Shown piece by piece: positions 1 to 8,082 of a stretch of 32,163 nucleotides of DNA; positions within the stretch are counted from its first letter, which is position 1; every line of letters starts with the position of its first letter. Made by a program: the position numbers and the translations under genes. The notes below the pieces were generated by a model. The model was not told the DNA's origin and did not search any database. It saw only the letters and a program-made list of their open reading frames with translations. Origin of the DNA: Actinoplanes sandaracinus (GTDB lineage Bacteria; Actinomycetota; Actinomycetes; Mycobacteriales; Micromonosporaceae); the NCBI RefSeq assembly GCF_030009775.1, contig NZ_JASCTH010000053.1, forward strand, positions 1 to 32,163, read 5' to 3'.

Positions 1-107
1 TGCAATCCAGCGCGGCCGACCCAAACCCCAAGGCCGACACTTCGGAGAAGTCACTTCCCGGACCCGCCGAAACCCACCTTAGAGCAGACCCCGCCGCGGC
101 CTCTTGA
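1..107 (+). CDS. C-terminal end of an upstream gene (partial), probably a PH-domain partner protein
   Basis: The third forward frame is open from the window edge to a TGA at 105-107 and encodes a polar, Pro/Ala/Asp-rich tail ending in DPAAAS. Its third codon positions are mostly G or C, better than in the other open frame, which stops at 80-82. It ends just before the next gene, so the two are probably co-transcribed. In many Gram-positive genomes a short PH-domain membrane protein (YdbS-like) precedes a long one (YdbT-like). That is the likely identity, but too little is visible to prove it. Confidence 0.45.
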   Translation, partial: QSSAADPNPKADTSEKSLPGPAETHLRADPAAAS

Positions 108-121
108 CACAGAGGGGTGCC

Positions 122-1687
122 ATGAGACGAAGTCGACCGAGGCCACCCCGGCGGACGCGACATGACGCCCGGCACCACCGTCCAGCCCCCGTCGATGCCC
201 CGTGGGGCAGGTTGAACGCCCGGCTGATCCTGGTCAATCTCGGTGTTCTGGCCGCTCCGGTGGCCTTGCTCCTGACCAGCCTGCTCGTCACGGGCGGCCG
301 GCTGAACCTTCAGGCCCTGATCATTCTGGCGTCGCTTCTCCTCATCTTCCTTGTCGTCTGCGGCATCAGCCTGATGCGCTACTTCACCACGCGGTACCGC
401 ATCACCCAGGAGCGCATCGAGCTGCACTCCGGTCTACTGTTCCGCAGCCGCCGGTCTATTCCGGTCGGCCGGGTCCGCAGCGTCGACCTGATCGCCAATC
501 CGATGCACCGCGTCTTCGGCCTTACGACACTGCGGATCGACACGGGCGAGCAGAGTTCAGCCGCCGGGCGGCTGCGGCTGGACGGTATCGCCAGGGCGGA
601 CGCCGAAGCGCTGCGTCGCCGGATCGTCGAGCGACGCGACGCCACCGGCACCGGCACGGCCGGGGACGACGTGATCAGCCAGCTCGACTGGCGTTGGCTG
701 CGGTACGCGCCGCTGACCGTGTGGGGCGTCGGCAGTGTCTTCGCCGGGTTCGGCACCGCGTACCGGATCCTGCACGAGATGAAGGTCGATCCGCTGCAAC
801 TCGGCATCGTCAAGGCGATCATCGACCGTTTCGGCGCTGTCCCCTTGTGGTTCGGGTTGCTGACCGCCACGGTGATCGTCCTGGCACTGGGCGTCCTCTG
901 TTCCACTGCCGGCTACATCGAGAGCTGGTCCGGGTACCAACTACGCCGGCAGGACGATCGGATCGAGAGCCGCCGCGGGCTGCTGGTGACCCGGGCCGTC
1001 GGCATTCAGCGGCAGCGCCTGCGGGGTGTGGAACTGGTCGAACCGATGCCCCTGCGGTGGGCCGACGCCGCCAAGCTCAATGCTGTTGCCACCGGCCTGG
1101 GCAGCGTCGAGGACAACCGCCGGCGGCGTGCGCTGACCCCGCCGGTGCCGAGAGAAGAAGCCCTGCGCGTGGCCACCGAGATCATCGGGCAGGACTCCTC
1201 ACTGATCGCCAGACGGGGCCTGACCGCCCACCCCCGCCTCGCGCTCTGGCGCCGGATCAACCGAGGTCTGACCACCGTCGCGCTCATCGCTGCTGTCCCG
1301 GTGGGGCTCGGGCTCTGGCTCAGCCCGACCCTCGTACGTATCGGCTGGATCAGCGCTCTGGCGTTGGCGCCGATCGCGGTGCTGCTGGCCTACGACGCCT
1401 ATCGCACCCTGGGCCATCGCATCCGGGACCGCTATCTCGTCATCAGCTCCGGCCTATTCGCCCGTCGCGCCGTCGCCCTGGAACGGCAAGCCATCATGGG
1501 CTGGAGCGTCTCCCGGTCCTTCCTGCAGCGGCGCAGCGGGTTGATCACCTTAGGCGCGATCACCGCCGCCGGGGAAGGCATGTACAAGATCCGAGACGTC
1601 TCCCAGTCACACGGCCTCGCCACCGCCGAGGAAGCCATGCCAGGCATCCTCACCCCGTTCATTGAGCGAGTCCCGCCACGGAGCTGA
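122..1687 (+). CDS. Bacterial PH-domain (DUF304, YdbT-like) multipass membrane protein
   Basis: The 521-residue product shows three copies of the bacterial PH (bPH_2) pattern, each following hydrophobic segments. Repeat 1 lies near residues 89-170 (RYRITQERIELHSGLLFRS), repeat 2 near 271-355 (GYQLRRQDDRIESRRGLL) and repeat 3 near 437-485 (RYLVISSGLFARRAVALE). Membrane segments lie near 35-56, 63-86, 198-216, 241-264, 383-401 and 407-425. The N-terminus is Arg-rich. I chose the ATG at 122, which has AGAGGGG four bases upstream. A TTG at 104 is in frame but has no ribosome binding site and overlaps the previous stop. The family is membrane-anchored; its biochemical role is poorly defined, with a reported link to resistance against antimicrobial compounds in Bacillus. 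Confidence 0.85.
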   Translation: MRRSRPRPPRRTRHDARHHRPAPVDAPWGRLNARLILVNLGVLAAPVALLLTSLLVTGGRLNLQALIILASLLLIFLVVCGISLMRYFTTRYRITQERIELHSGLLFRSRRSIPVGRVRSVDLIANPMHRVFGLTTLRIDTGEQSSAAGRLRLDGIARADAEALRRRIVERRDATGTGTAGDDVISQLDWRWLRYAPLTVWGVGSVFAGFGTAYRILHEMKVDPLQLGIVKAIIDRFGAVPLWFGLLTATVIVLALGVLCSTAGYIESWSGYQLRRQDDRIESRRGLLVTRAVGIQRQRLRGVELVEPMPLRWADAAKLNAVATGLGSVEDNRRRRALTPPVPREEALRVATEIIGQDSSLIARRGLTAHPRLALWRRINRGLTTVALIAAVPVGLGLWLSPTLVRIGWISALALAPIAVLLAYDAYRTLGHRIRDRYLVISSGLFARRAVALERQAIMGWSVSRSFLQRRSGLITLGAITAAGEGMYKIRDVSQSHGLATAEEAMPGILTPFIERVPPRS

Positions 1688-2157
1688 CTCCCCGACCAAA
1701 CCCCGGCCACCCACGAAGTAGCGGCACGCCACTCAGGCTGCCGCTGGCGTGGCCAGTGGTGCGACCGACATCCGCTCCCCGGTAAAGCCGGACGTCGGCG
1801 GGAGCGAAGCCCCGGCTGCAGCGCGTGACTCGACCGGCGCGGTAGCAATGTCCCATCCCCCATGGGGCCGCGGGCACACTGCGCGGCGATGATGCGTCTG
1901 GTTGACACCATCGCCCACACCCGAGCACCCACGCATCCATCTCCCGCAGCCCCGACCGCTCCCGGGCCGCGTGGTCCGCTTGGTCAGCCGCGCCCGCACA
2001 TCCGTGGTCCGCTTCTCAGGCTCGCCCGCGTCACCCCCTGCCCCTCCCCGCGCACCCACGTCCGGGGTGACGGCGGCTGCCGGGTCGGCGCTCACCGCGC
2101 CGACCGCCGGGCCCGGCGGTGGTCCGCGCCAGGCAAGGCCGGGTGCCGGCGGCAGCG
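1688..2157. other. Intergenic stretch without a convincing gene
   Basis: These 470 bases contain open frames on both strands, but their conceptual products are low-complexity Pro/Arg/Ala sequence with no recognisable domain or ribosome binding site. The stretch lies upstream of a transposase remnant, so it may be decayed insertion-sequence or flanking DNA. Confidence 0.5.
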
Positions 2158-2381
2158 TGCGTACGCCGTTCAAGCGGCGCCGTTTCCGGCCGAAGTTGTC
2201 ACGACGGCAGGAGGCCGTGCACCGAGCGCACGCGAAAATCCGTGCTCGCGGTGAACGAGTCATCGCCACCCTCAAGACCGGGAAGACCCTGATCAAGCTG
2301 CGCTGCTGCCCGCGCCGTGCGACCGCGCTCGTGCGGGCCGCCCTCGTCCTGCACCACGGTGAAGCGAGCCACCCAGGATGA
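2158..2381 (+). pseudogene. IS5-type transposase remnant (C-terminal fragment)
   Basis: The frame ending with the TGA at 2379-2381 encodes about 73 residues resembling the C-terminus of actinobacterial IS5-superfamily DDE transposases. Recognisable pieces are FKRRRFRPKLSRRQEAVHRA, HAKIRARGERVIATLKT and the closing LRCCPRRATALVRAALVLHH. The conserved Glu of the DDE triad in such enzymes sits in the ARGE segment. The catalytic Asp-containing N-terminal two thirds is missing; upstream in-frame sequence is unrelated low-complexity protein. The fragment is a relic and cannot be active. Family assignment is from memory of the motif. Confidence 0.65.
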
Positions 2382-2489
2382 AATGGCTCACTACAGGGAG
2401 GCGGTGAAAGGGAGGTGAGACGGGGCGGACAGCGTCACACCTGCTCGCTATGGTGATGCGCCCGATTGCCATGATCTTGGAGCCGATAT

Positions 2490-3266
2490 ATGAGAACGCG
2501 TCGATCTGCCGTCGCCGGCCTGGCGCTCGCTACCGTAATCGCTGCGGGCGGGTGTAGCGGGGCCGGTGACGAGGGTGCCGGCCAGGGATCGCCCCCGGCC
2601 CCGACCGCCTCGATCGACCCGTCGGCCGAGCTGACCGCCGCGGCGAAGAAGCTGGAGGAGCAGTCGCTCCGGGTGGCGATGACCGTGCCCGGCGCGATGA
2701 ACGTCTCCGGTGTCGCCGACGCGAAGAACAACAGGGCCGATCTGACCATGACGGGTGCCAAGGGCGGCGACAGCCGGGAGCTGAGGGTGCTCCTGGTCGG
2801 TACCGACTTCTACCTGCAGATCAAGGGGCCGCTAGGGGTCCGTACCGGCGTTGACGGGTTGTGGATGCGGTCCGACGCGTCGGAGCTCCCGGCCGACAAC
2901 GTGCTCAATCCTGACAAGTTCATCGATGCTCAGGTCTTCATCGACGGTGTGAGGAAGGTGGAGAAGGTCGGGGCCGGCACCTTCAAGGGCTTGCTCGACC
3001 CGGTGACCTCACCGGCCGCGGACCCCGGGGCGTCGGCCTCGCCCGCTGCGGAGGCCGACGCGATGCCCTTCACCGCCCAGGTCGACGACCAAGGGCGGCT
3101 CACCGAATTGGTCATCGAGCCGTCCGCGTCCGACGCCCAGGGTGCCGCCGGGAGCGCGATGAAAGTGCGGTACTCGGACTTCGGCGCCCCGATCACGGTC
3201 GAGGCACCGAGCAGGGACAAGGTGCGCGAGATGCCGGCTGAGCTGCGCAAGGCGCTCCTGGGCTGA
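2490..3266 (+). CDS. LppX/LprA/F/G-family lipoprotein
   Basis: This 258-residue protein begins with a lipoprotein signal peptide: MRTRRSA, a hydrophobic stretch, then the lipobox AAGGC with the lipidated Cys at residue 22. An Ala/Pro/Ser-rich linker leads into a domain starting near residue 45 (AELTAAAKKLEEQSLRVAMT). That opening, the DFYLQIKGPLG strand and the closing AP-IT-VEAPSRDKVREMP resemble the LppX_LprAFG fold, a half-barrel that binds lipids in mycobacterial LprG and LppX. The protein is predicted to sit on the outer face of the cytoplasmic membrane. GGAG lies seven bases before the ATG. An insert rich in Pro/Ala/Ser (residues about 168-190) interrupts the domain. The gene stands alone; ligand unknown. 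Confidence 0.82.
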   Translation: MRTRRSAVAGLALATVIAAGGCSGAGDEGAGQGSPPAPTASIDPSAELTAAAKKLEEQSLRVAMTVPGAMNVSGVADAKNNRADLTMTGAKGGDSRELRVLLVGTDFYLQIKGPLGVRTGVDGLWMRSDASELPADNVLNPDKFIDAQVFIDGVRKVEKVGAGTFKGLLDPVTSPAADPGASASPAAEADAMPFTAQVDDQGRLTELVIEPSASDAQGAAGSAMKVRYSDFGAPITVEAPSRDKVREMPAELRKALLG

Positions 3267-3491
3267 TCGAGGGGGTGGGACGGCCCGGCCGGACGAGGTG
3301 CGACAGCGCGTGGGCGGGGCGGGGGCCGGTGTCATGGGGCGCCTGGTTCGAGGGACGGCCGGTCTACCGGTCTACCGGCATCTCACCGCCACTGACCCGC
3401 CGGGCGGGCGCTCGGCGCCGTCATCACCGAGGACATGCTGAACTGGCGAGCACGGCGAGGTGGTGGCGAGTTCTCACGCGAGTCATGGCAT

Positions 3492-4045
3492 ATGCCTGAT
3501 TCGACGAACGACGAGCAGAATCTGCGGGAATCCTCCGCACTGCTGATGGCGTTCGAGGTTGATTGCGGGATGCTGGCACCGGCGCACCGGCGCACCGGCG
3601 CACCGGCGCACCGGCGCACCGGGTGTATGTGACCGGGTTGTCGGGCAGTGGCCGGTCCCGCAGCGATCTGACGTCCCGCGCGCGGGCGATCGCCTGCGCG
3701 ATGGCGTCGCTGGAGTATGACCTGGTGCCGGGGGTGAAGCCGGAGGAGGTCGTGGACGGCTTCGACGAGCAGTTCCTGATCCCGGCCAGCTATCACGCGG
3801 ATGTGGAACTGCCCTGGACGACCGCGGGCCACAGCGGTTTCGGGCCGGCCGGAATCGAGTCGTACGCCGGCGGGGACCGCACCCACGGCACGTGCGGGCC
3901 GTGGCCGGTGCCGGACGGCGCCCGGTTGCTGACCTTCACGCTGTACCGCCCGCCGCCATCTCCGCAGGAGCCGAGCACTCCGGCGGGAACCGTCGTGATC
4001 GACCTGGTGGCGCGTACGGCGCAGTGGACAGTCGCCGAATCCTGA
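3492..4045 (+). pseudogene. Hypothetical protein split between two frames at an 8-bp tandem repeat
   Basis: The 5' part starts at ATG 3492 (MPDSTNDEQNLRESSALLM) and runs through the octanucleotide repeat at 3577-3622, stopping at about 3632. The 3' part is in another frame, continues from the repeat to TGA 4043-4045 and encodes about 140 residues (RVYVTGLSGSGRSRSD, PASYHADVELPWTTAG, ARLLTFTLYRPPP) with no domain I recognise. It reads as a real actinobacterial hypothetical protein with strong G/C third positions. Removing one 8-bp unit, or adding two, would fuse the parts into one protein of about 175 residues. As sequenced the gene is off; alternatively the 3' part starts at a weak TTG at 3563. 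Phase variation, pseudogene and sequencing slip are all possible. Confidence 0.55.
3577..3622. repeat. Octanucleotide tandem repeat (CACCGGCG, 5.75 copies)
   Basis: Five perfect copies of CACCGGCG are followed by CACCGG. The 8-bp unit is not a multiple of three, so each gain or loss changes the reading frame of the gene that crosses it. In all frames it encodes short Ala/Pro/His/Arg/Gly/Thr repeats. Confidence 0.95.
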
Positions 4046-4065
4046 CCAAATGCTGCGCCGCCCCG

Positions 4066-4083
4066 GGACACGGAGCTGTGTCC
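4066..4083. terminator. Hairpin downstream of the split hypothetical gene
   Basis: GGACAC and GTGTCC form a perfect 6-bp stem around a 6-base loop, 20 bases after the stop at 4045. There is no T-run. With the adjacent palindrome it could end transcription from both convergent genes; this is inferred from position only. Confidence 0.35.
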
Positions 4084-4093
4084 TTGGTATTCA

Positions 4094-4112
4094 CATCACC
4101 GTCACGGTGATG
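4094..4112. promoter_or_regulatory. 19-bp perfect palindrome (operator or terminator)
   Basis: CATCACCGTCACGGTGATG is a perfect inverted repeat with 9-bp arms and one central base. It lies between convergent genes. It has the size and symmetry of a regulator operator, but no gene starts right beside it, so a terminator role is equally possible. Confidence 0.4.
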
Positions 4113-4272
4113 CCTGTCCAAACGTCCACGGAAGCGCGCCGGGCGTTAGCTTCAAGGAGAGGCAGGACAGCCGTATCGACAACGTACTGCTGAGGGACCG
4201 ATGGCGACCGCCATAAAGCCTGGTTCCCGTGGCTCTGCCTGCTCGGCGCTGCCGGGACCTGTGCCGTTCGGG

Positions 4273-5073
4273 CTATTCCTCGGTTGGGGTCAGTGCCTGC
4301 TGCAGGTGTCGGAGGCCGTGGACTGTGCCGATACCGGCACGGTCATCGGGGTGGCTCGCGTAGAAGGCGATGGCGGCGGCCAGGAACGACGCGTCGACAT
4401 GATGGGGGGTGATCCGGTTTGCGTTGCGGGTCAGGCCTCCCGTGCGCACGAGTTCGGGACGTCCATAGAGCATCCGTACCTCGGTCGGTCGTCCACTCGC
4501 TGCGTTGGCGTCTTGGACCGGGATCACACCCGGCGGGATCACCACGGTCTTCGTCCCGTCAGCTCGGCGGGCAACATGGGCCGCAGGCGTTGCTTGCCAG
4601 GGCACGAACACCGTGCCGACGGCGCGCCGGTCGTAAAGGCCGTCCGGGCGCAGGGAGATGTCGAAACCGACCCATGCCTGCACGTACAGCAAAGACGACA
4701 CGATGACTTGCAGCGCCACCGTGCCGATGTCGAAGGACGACACGCCGTCCGTGCGCACCGAAGCGGCCACCTGCCCTACTCGGTCCGCAGCAATGAGCAG
4801 GAAACACAGGGCCGTGCAGACCGGTCCCGCGGCCGCCGGTGCGACGAACGCTGTCAGGTCCGGTCGCACGACGAACGCGGTCGGGCGGGCTTGACGGAAA
4901 CTCTTCCCGGCCAGGACCAACAGCAGCACCGGGACCACGATCAGCCAAGTCAGCCTGACATCGCTGAACGGGTTCAGGGTGGTCAGTGTCGCCTCAATGA
5001 CGGCGACGACGACACCCCCGAGCAGGATCGGTCGACGGTGACGCGCCGTGGCGTCGAGCATCCTGGCGATCAT
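4273..5073 (-). CDS. Hypothetical membrane protein
   Basis: The product has about 266 residues. It shows four hydrophobic segments in its N-terminal 150 residues (around ILLGGVVVAVIEATL, LTWLIVVPVLLLVLA, APAAAGPVCTALCFLLIAA and DIGTVALQVIVSSLLYVQAW). A soluble C-terminal half follows, beginning ISLRPDGLYDRRAVGTVFVP. That strand-rich stretch resembles a small PH-like beta domain, but I do not recognise the family. No clear ribosome binding site marks the start. I chose the ATG at 5073 (MIARMLDATARHRRP), directly before the first membrane helix; an ATG near 5133 and a GTG at 5175 are in frame alternatives. The gene is convergent with 3492-4045. Confidence 0.6.
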   Translation of the reverse strand: MIARMLDATARHRRPILLGGVVVAVIEATLTTLNPFSDVRLTWLIVVPVLLLVLAGKSFRQARPTAFVVRPDLTAFVAPAAAGPVCTALCFLLIAADRVGQVAASVRTDGVSSFDIGTVALQVIVSSLLYVQAWVGFDISLRPDGLYDRRAVGTVFVPWQATPAAHVARRADGTKTVVIPPGVIPVQDANAASGRPTEVRMLYGRPELVRTGGLTRNANRITPHHVDASFLAAAIAFYASHPDDRAGIGTVHGLRHLQQALTPTEE

Positions 5074-5206
5074 GTCCGTGACGGTACGAGAAGCGCCTAT
5101 ATGCTGGTCAGAGGCGATCAGCTGATGAATCATGACGACTAAGCCGAGATCATCTGACGCCTTCCCGTGGATCACATCCCGTTAGCGGCAGTTTCCGTTC
5201 GAATGA

Positions 5207-5244
5207 CCTGATCATGGACGCTCCGTTGAGCGTCCATGATCAGG
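5207..5244. repeat. Perfect 17-bp inverted repeat with CGTT loop
   Basis: Positions 5207-5223 and 5228-5244 are exact reverse complements around CGTT. The arm begins CCTGATCATGG. The element lies between the divergent membrane-protein gene and the small ORF at 5403. No T-run follows on the plus strand. It could be an attenuator or terminator hairpin, a paired operator or the end of a vanished insertion element. Confidence 0.85.
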
Positions 5245-5402
5245 CCCGGTCAGCGGATGAGAATGGCCTGCTCAAATCCTTCGCGTTGCTTCGCCTCTGC
5301 TCTGTTCGGAGATCGCCTGAGCGGAAACCGGGGATGTCTGGCGCACGGCGACCAGATCATCTGCTTCTGGTGCGGTCCGCGACCGGCACAGGAGAGATCA
5401 CG

Positions 5403-5564
5403 ATGCGCTACGCCGGCTGCGTCCAGAACAGCTTCGGCAACGGTACGACCGTCCGCAAGCTGACCAAGACCGGCGTCGGTCCACTTGTCACCGGCCCCAA
5501 CCGCGTGTACGGCGGCTTCTCCGGTCAGCCCGAGAACAACGACATGCTGCTGCCACACGACTGA
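5403..5564 (+). CDS. Small hypothetical protein (53 aa)
   Basis: ATG 5403 follows AGGAG at eight bases' spacing. Nearly every codon in the 53-residue frame ends in G or C, which is the strongest sign that it is truly coding. The product (MRYAGCVQNSFGNGTTVRKL ... GQPENNDMLLPHD) has one Cys, many Gly and Asn, and no membrane segment. I do not recognise it. It may be a genuine small protein or the surviving end of a larger one, because the in-frame sequence upstream of 5403 does not share the coding bias. Confidence 0.5.
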   Translation: MRYAGCVQNSFGNGTTVRKLTKTGVGPLVTGPNRVYGGFSGQPENNDMLLPHD

Positions 5565-5616
5565 GTACGGTGCGGGGCGGAGACGGACGGAGCGCGCGTT
5601 ATCGGCGGAGGCATCA

Positions 5617-6000
5617 GTGCGTCCCGCTTCTGCTGATCTGCGATCCAGGGCAGCCCGTTCACGGGTCCGTTCTGATGCGAGCCAATGTGAAGCATCTATC
5701 TGCCAGATCGTGGCGCATGCCGAACACCCCGATCCACGGGTACGCGAGCAGGTCGCGGAAGAACTGTGTTCCGCGTTGATGAGTCCCGGCTCGGTGTCGG
5801 AAGGCGCGGACCTCCTGGCCACCCTGGCCAGAGACCATGACGTGCGCGTACGCGCGAGCGCGGTCAGAGTCCTGCGTGCCCACGCCTTCGATCATCCAGT
5901 GACAGGGCAGGCCATCGCCGTGAACCGAGATGACCCCGACCCGCACGTAAGGCTCGAGGTGCTGTCGGCCCTGGCCCGAAGCGGAGACGCCACGGCCTGA
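5617..6000 (+). CDS. Small HEAT-repeat protein
   Basis: The 127-residue product contains two to three helical repeats of the HEAT type: HPDPRVREQVAEEL, ARDHDVRVRASAVRVLRAHA and DDPDPHVRLEVLSALARSG. Each carries the Asp/Pro-x-x-Val-Arg turn typical of HEAT and PBS-lyase-like repeats, which act as protein-binding scaffolds. The GTG at 5617 is chosen because GGAGG lies five bases upstream (5607-5611). The protein is short for the family, so it may be a free-standing adaptor or the end of a longer ancestor. It starts 53 bases after the small ORF and may share its transcript. Confidence 0.68.
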   Translation: MRPASADLRSRAARSRVRSDASQCEASICQIVAHAEHPDPRVREQVAEELCSALMSPGSVSEGADLLATLARDHDVRVRASAVRVLRAHAFDHPVTGQAIAVNRDDPDPHVRLEVLSALARSGDATA

Positions 6001-6078
6001 GCGGACCCTGGGGTGCGTCGGTGATGGTGCCGTCACTGCGTACGGAAGCGCGTTGATGCCTGTCATTACGCTGACGCG

Positions 6079-6738
6079 ATGATCAACGACGTGGGTCTCG
6101 TCATCTTCGATTGCGACGGAGTGCTGGTCGACAGCGAACGGATCGCGGTGCGCGTCAACGTGGCTATCGCGGCGCAACTGGGCTGGCCACTGACGGCGGC
6201 CGAGGTCATCGATCGCTTCATCGGCCGTTCCCACGCGTCCATCGCTGAAATCATCGCCGCCCGGCTCGGTGATGAGGCGGCAGCGACCTGGACCGAGCGG
6301 TTCGAAGCCGAGCTCCGTCAGGCTGTGGACGCCGAGTTGGTCGCGGTGGACGGCGTCGTGGAGGCGTTGAGCCGGATCACCGTGCCGACCTGCGTGGCGT
6401 CCAGCGGTACGCATGAGAAGTTGCGGCACACCCTGGGCCGTACCGGCTTGTACCCGCACTTCGCCGGCCGGATCTTCAGCTCCACCGACGTGCCCCGCGG
6501 CAAGCCCGCCCCCGACCTGTTCCTGCACGCCGCAGCAAGGATCGGCGTGCGACCGCGGGCATGCGTGGTGGTGGAGGACAGCCAGTACGGGGTTCAGGCG
6601 GCTCGTGCCGCGGGCATGCGGTGCTTGGCCTATGCGGGCGGACTCACCGCCGTCGACCGGCTCGAAGGCCCCGGCACGACCGTCTTCGACGACATGCGAG
6701 ATCTTCCAGCTTTGCTCGACAAGATCCGCACCCCGTAG
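6079..6738 (+). CDS. HAD-superfamily hydrolase (subfamily IA, beta-phosphoglucomutase/phosphatase-like)
   Basis: The 219-residue protein carries all four HAD motifs: DCDGVLVDSE with nucleophile Asp11 and acid/base Asp13, Ser109 in CVASSGTH, Lys142 in GKPAPDLF, and Glu166/Asp167 in VVVEDSQYG. Residues about 15-85 form the helical C1 cap. The family removes or moves phosphate on small metabolites such as sugar phosphates. The DGVLVDSE form and VEDSQYGVQAARAAGM are typical of the beta-phosphoglucomutase/GPH-like branch. The substrate cannot be read from sequence. Length is normal and the gene appears to stand alone. Confidence 0.88.
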   Translation: MINDVGLVIFDCDGVLVDSERIAVRVNVAIAAQLGWPLTAAEVIDRFIGRSHASIAEIIAARLGDEAAATWTERFEAELRQAVDAELVAVDGVVEALSRITVPTCVASSGTHEKLRHTLGRTGLYPHFAGRIFSSTDVPRGKPAPDLFLHAAARIGVRPRACVVVEDSQYGVQAARAAGMRCLAYAGGLTAVDRLEGPGTTVFDDMRDLPALLDKIRTP

Positions 6739-6878
6739 ACGTGATGACCGGGCGGCGTTCCGCTCCGATCAACCACTGAGGCGCAGATCGGATGCGCGCG
6801 GACCGTCAAGCCGGACCAAAGGCTGAACACGAGTCAGCGCCCGGCCGGGAGCGCGCCCGCGGCGTCGGCGAGACATGG

Positions 6879-7328
6879 TCAGGACCACGCGTCCGGGAAC
6901 AGCGGCGGGAAGGTCAGGTCCGTGGCGGTCATGAAGAGCAGGTATGGCAGGAGCTGGACGACGGCGATCCCCGCGATCATCGCCGTCACGGTGGCGGCGG
7001 CCATTCGCGGCGGGTACGGCCGGGCGTCCCGGAACCGGCGCCACTGGCGCCGGTTCAGCAGGACGGAAGCCGTCAGCAGAACCGCGGTCCAGAAGATGAT
7101 CTCGGCGACGGCGAACTTGGCCCCTGCCGGTCCGTACGGCGCGACGACATCGTTGTAGCGCACCGCGCGGACGTAGTAGGTGAGGTTGTCGATCACCGCC
7201 AGCGGCATGATCACGAAGTAGCCGATGATCAGGTTGCCGGCCAGCCATGCCAGGGCCACCCGGGCCGGGTGGGGACGGCGTCCGGAGGGAGCCTGGTCGG
7301 GAGCCGGCGTGCCGAGCGTCTCCGTCAT
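6879..7328 (-). CDS. Small hypothetical membrane protein
   Basis: The 149-residue product starts at ATG 7328 (MTETLGTPAPDQAPSG); an ATG three codons upstream is also possible. Three hydrophobic helices are visible: around ALAWLAGNLIIGYFVIMPLA, VAEIIFWTAVLLTASVLL and TVTAMIAGIAVVQLLPYLLF. A basic loop (NRRQWRRFRDARPYP) lies between helices 2 and 3. No family is recognised. It sits 37 bases downstream of the alpha/beta hydrolase on the same strand and may be co-transcribed with it. Confidence 0.7.
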   Translation of the reverse strand: MTETLGTPAPDQAPSGRRPHPARVALAWLAGNLIIGYFVIMPLAVIDNLTYYVRAVRYNDVVAPYGPAGAKFAVAEIIFWTAVLLTASVLLNRRQWRRFRDARPYPPRMAAATVTAMIAGIAVVQLLPYLLFMTATDLTFPPLFPDAWS

Positions 7329-7365
7329 GCCCGTCATTATGCGGGCCGCGGTCGATGGCCCGTGA

Positions 7366-8082
7366 TCAGCCGGCCAGCGCGACAGCCTCCAGGATCGTCT
7401 CGGCGACGGCGGCCGGCTGCGAGACCGGCAAAGCGTGGCCGGCGCCGTCGATCTCCCGCCGGACCCGGCCCTCGGCCCGCTCGGCCATGAACCGCATCGC
7501 CTCGGCCGGGATGTTGCGGTCGGCGCTGCCCCACACGAAGAAGCCGGGCAGGCCACGCCATGCCGGCTCGCCCTCGGCCAGGCCCTCGGTGAGCGCGGCC
7601 TCGGTGACCGGCCGCTGGGTGACCGCCATCAGCGCCGCGACACGCGGGTCGACGTCGGCGGCGAACTGCTGCGGGAACTTCTCCGCCTCGATCGACAACT
7701 CGACGCCGCCGCCGGTCAGGGTACGCGGTACGACCGCTCCGCCCAGCGTGCTGCCCTCGAACTTGCCGGACAGCTCCAGCGCGCTCTCGCCGGCGTCCGG
7801 GGTGAACGCGGCCACATAGACCAGCGCCGTGACGGCGTCGAGGCCGGCCGCCGCGGCGGTGATCACCTGGCCGCCATACGAGTGACCGACCAGGATCACC
7901 GGCCGGCCCAGCGAGGTCACCACGTCGCGGACGTAGGCGGCGTCACCGGAGAGGCTGCGCAGCGGGTTCGCCACCGCCAGAGCGGTCACGCCCTGTTCGG
8001 TGAGCCGCTCGATGACCCCGTTCCAGCTGGCCGACTCGGCGAACGCGCCGTGCACCAGGACGACTACCGGCTTCTCGGACAT
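7366..8082 (-). CDS. Alpha/beta-fold hydrolase (esterase, EstC/salicylate-esterase-like)
   Basis: The 238-residue protein starts at ATG 8082 with GGGAGG five bases upstream. It begins KPVVVLVHGAFAESASW, with the HG oxyanion element. The nucleophile elbow is GHSYGG with Ser68; Asp188 (WGSADRNIP) and His216 (DGAGHALPVSQP) complete the triad. Its length and the HGAFA opening match the group of small actinobacterial esterases related to EstC and plant salicylate methyl esterases. They hydrolyse small esters in the cytoplasm; the actual substrate is unknown. The longer open frame upstream to 8241 lacks coding character. Confidence 0.87.
   Translation of the reverse strand: MSEKPVVVLVHGAFAESASWNGVIERLTEQGVTALAVANPLRSLSGDAAYVRDVVTSLGRPVILVGHSYGGQVITAAAAGLDAVTALVYVAAFTPDAGESALELSGKFEGSTLGGAVVPRTLTGGGVELSIEAEKFPQQFAADVDPRVAALMAVTQRPVTEAALTEGLAEGEPAWRGLPGFFVWGSADRNIPAEAMRFMAERAEGRVRREIDGAGHALPVSQPAAVAETILEAVALAG

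Noticed and set aside
3577..3622. CRISPR or iteron-like origin
   Set aside because: The unit is only 8 bp with no spacers. No replication initiator or partition gene lies nearby.
4201..5142. A 313-residue plus-strand gene opposite the membrane protein at 4273-5073
   Set aside because: The product is Arg/Asp/His-rich and without hydrophobic core. The minus strand gives well-formed membrane helices.
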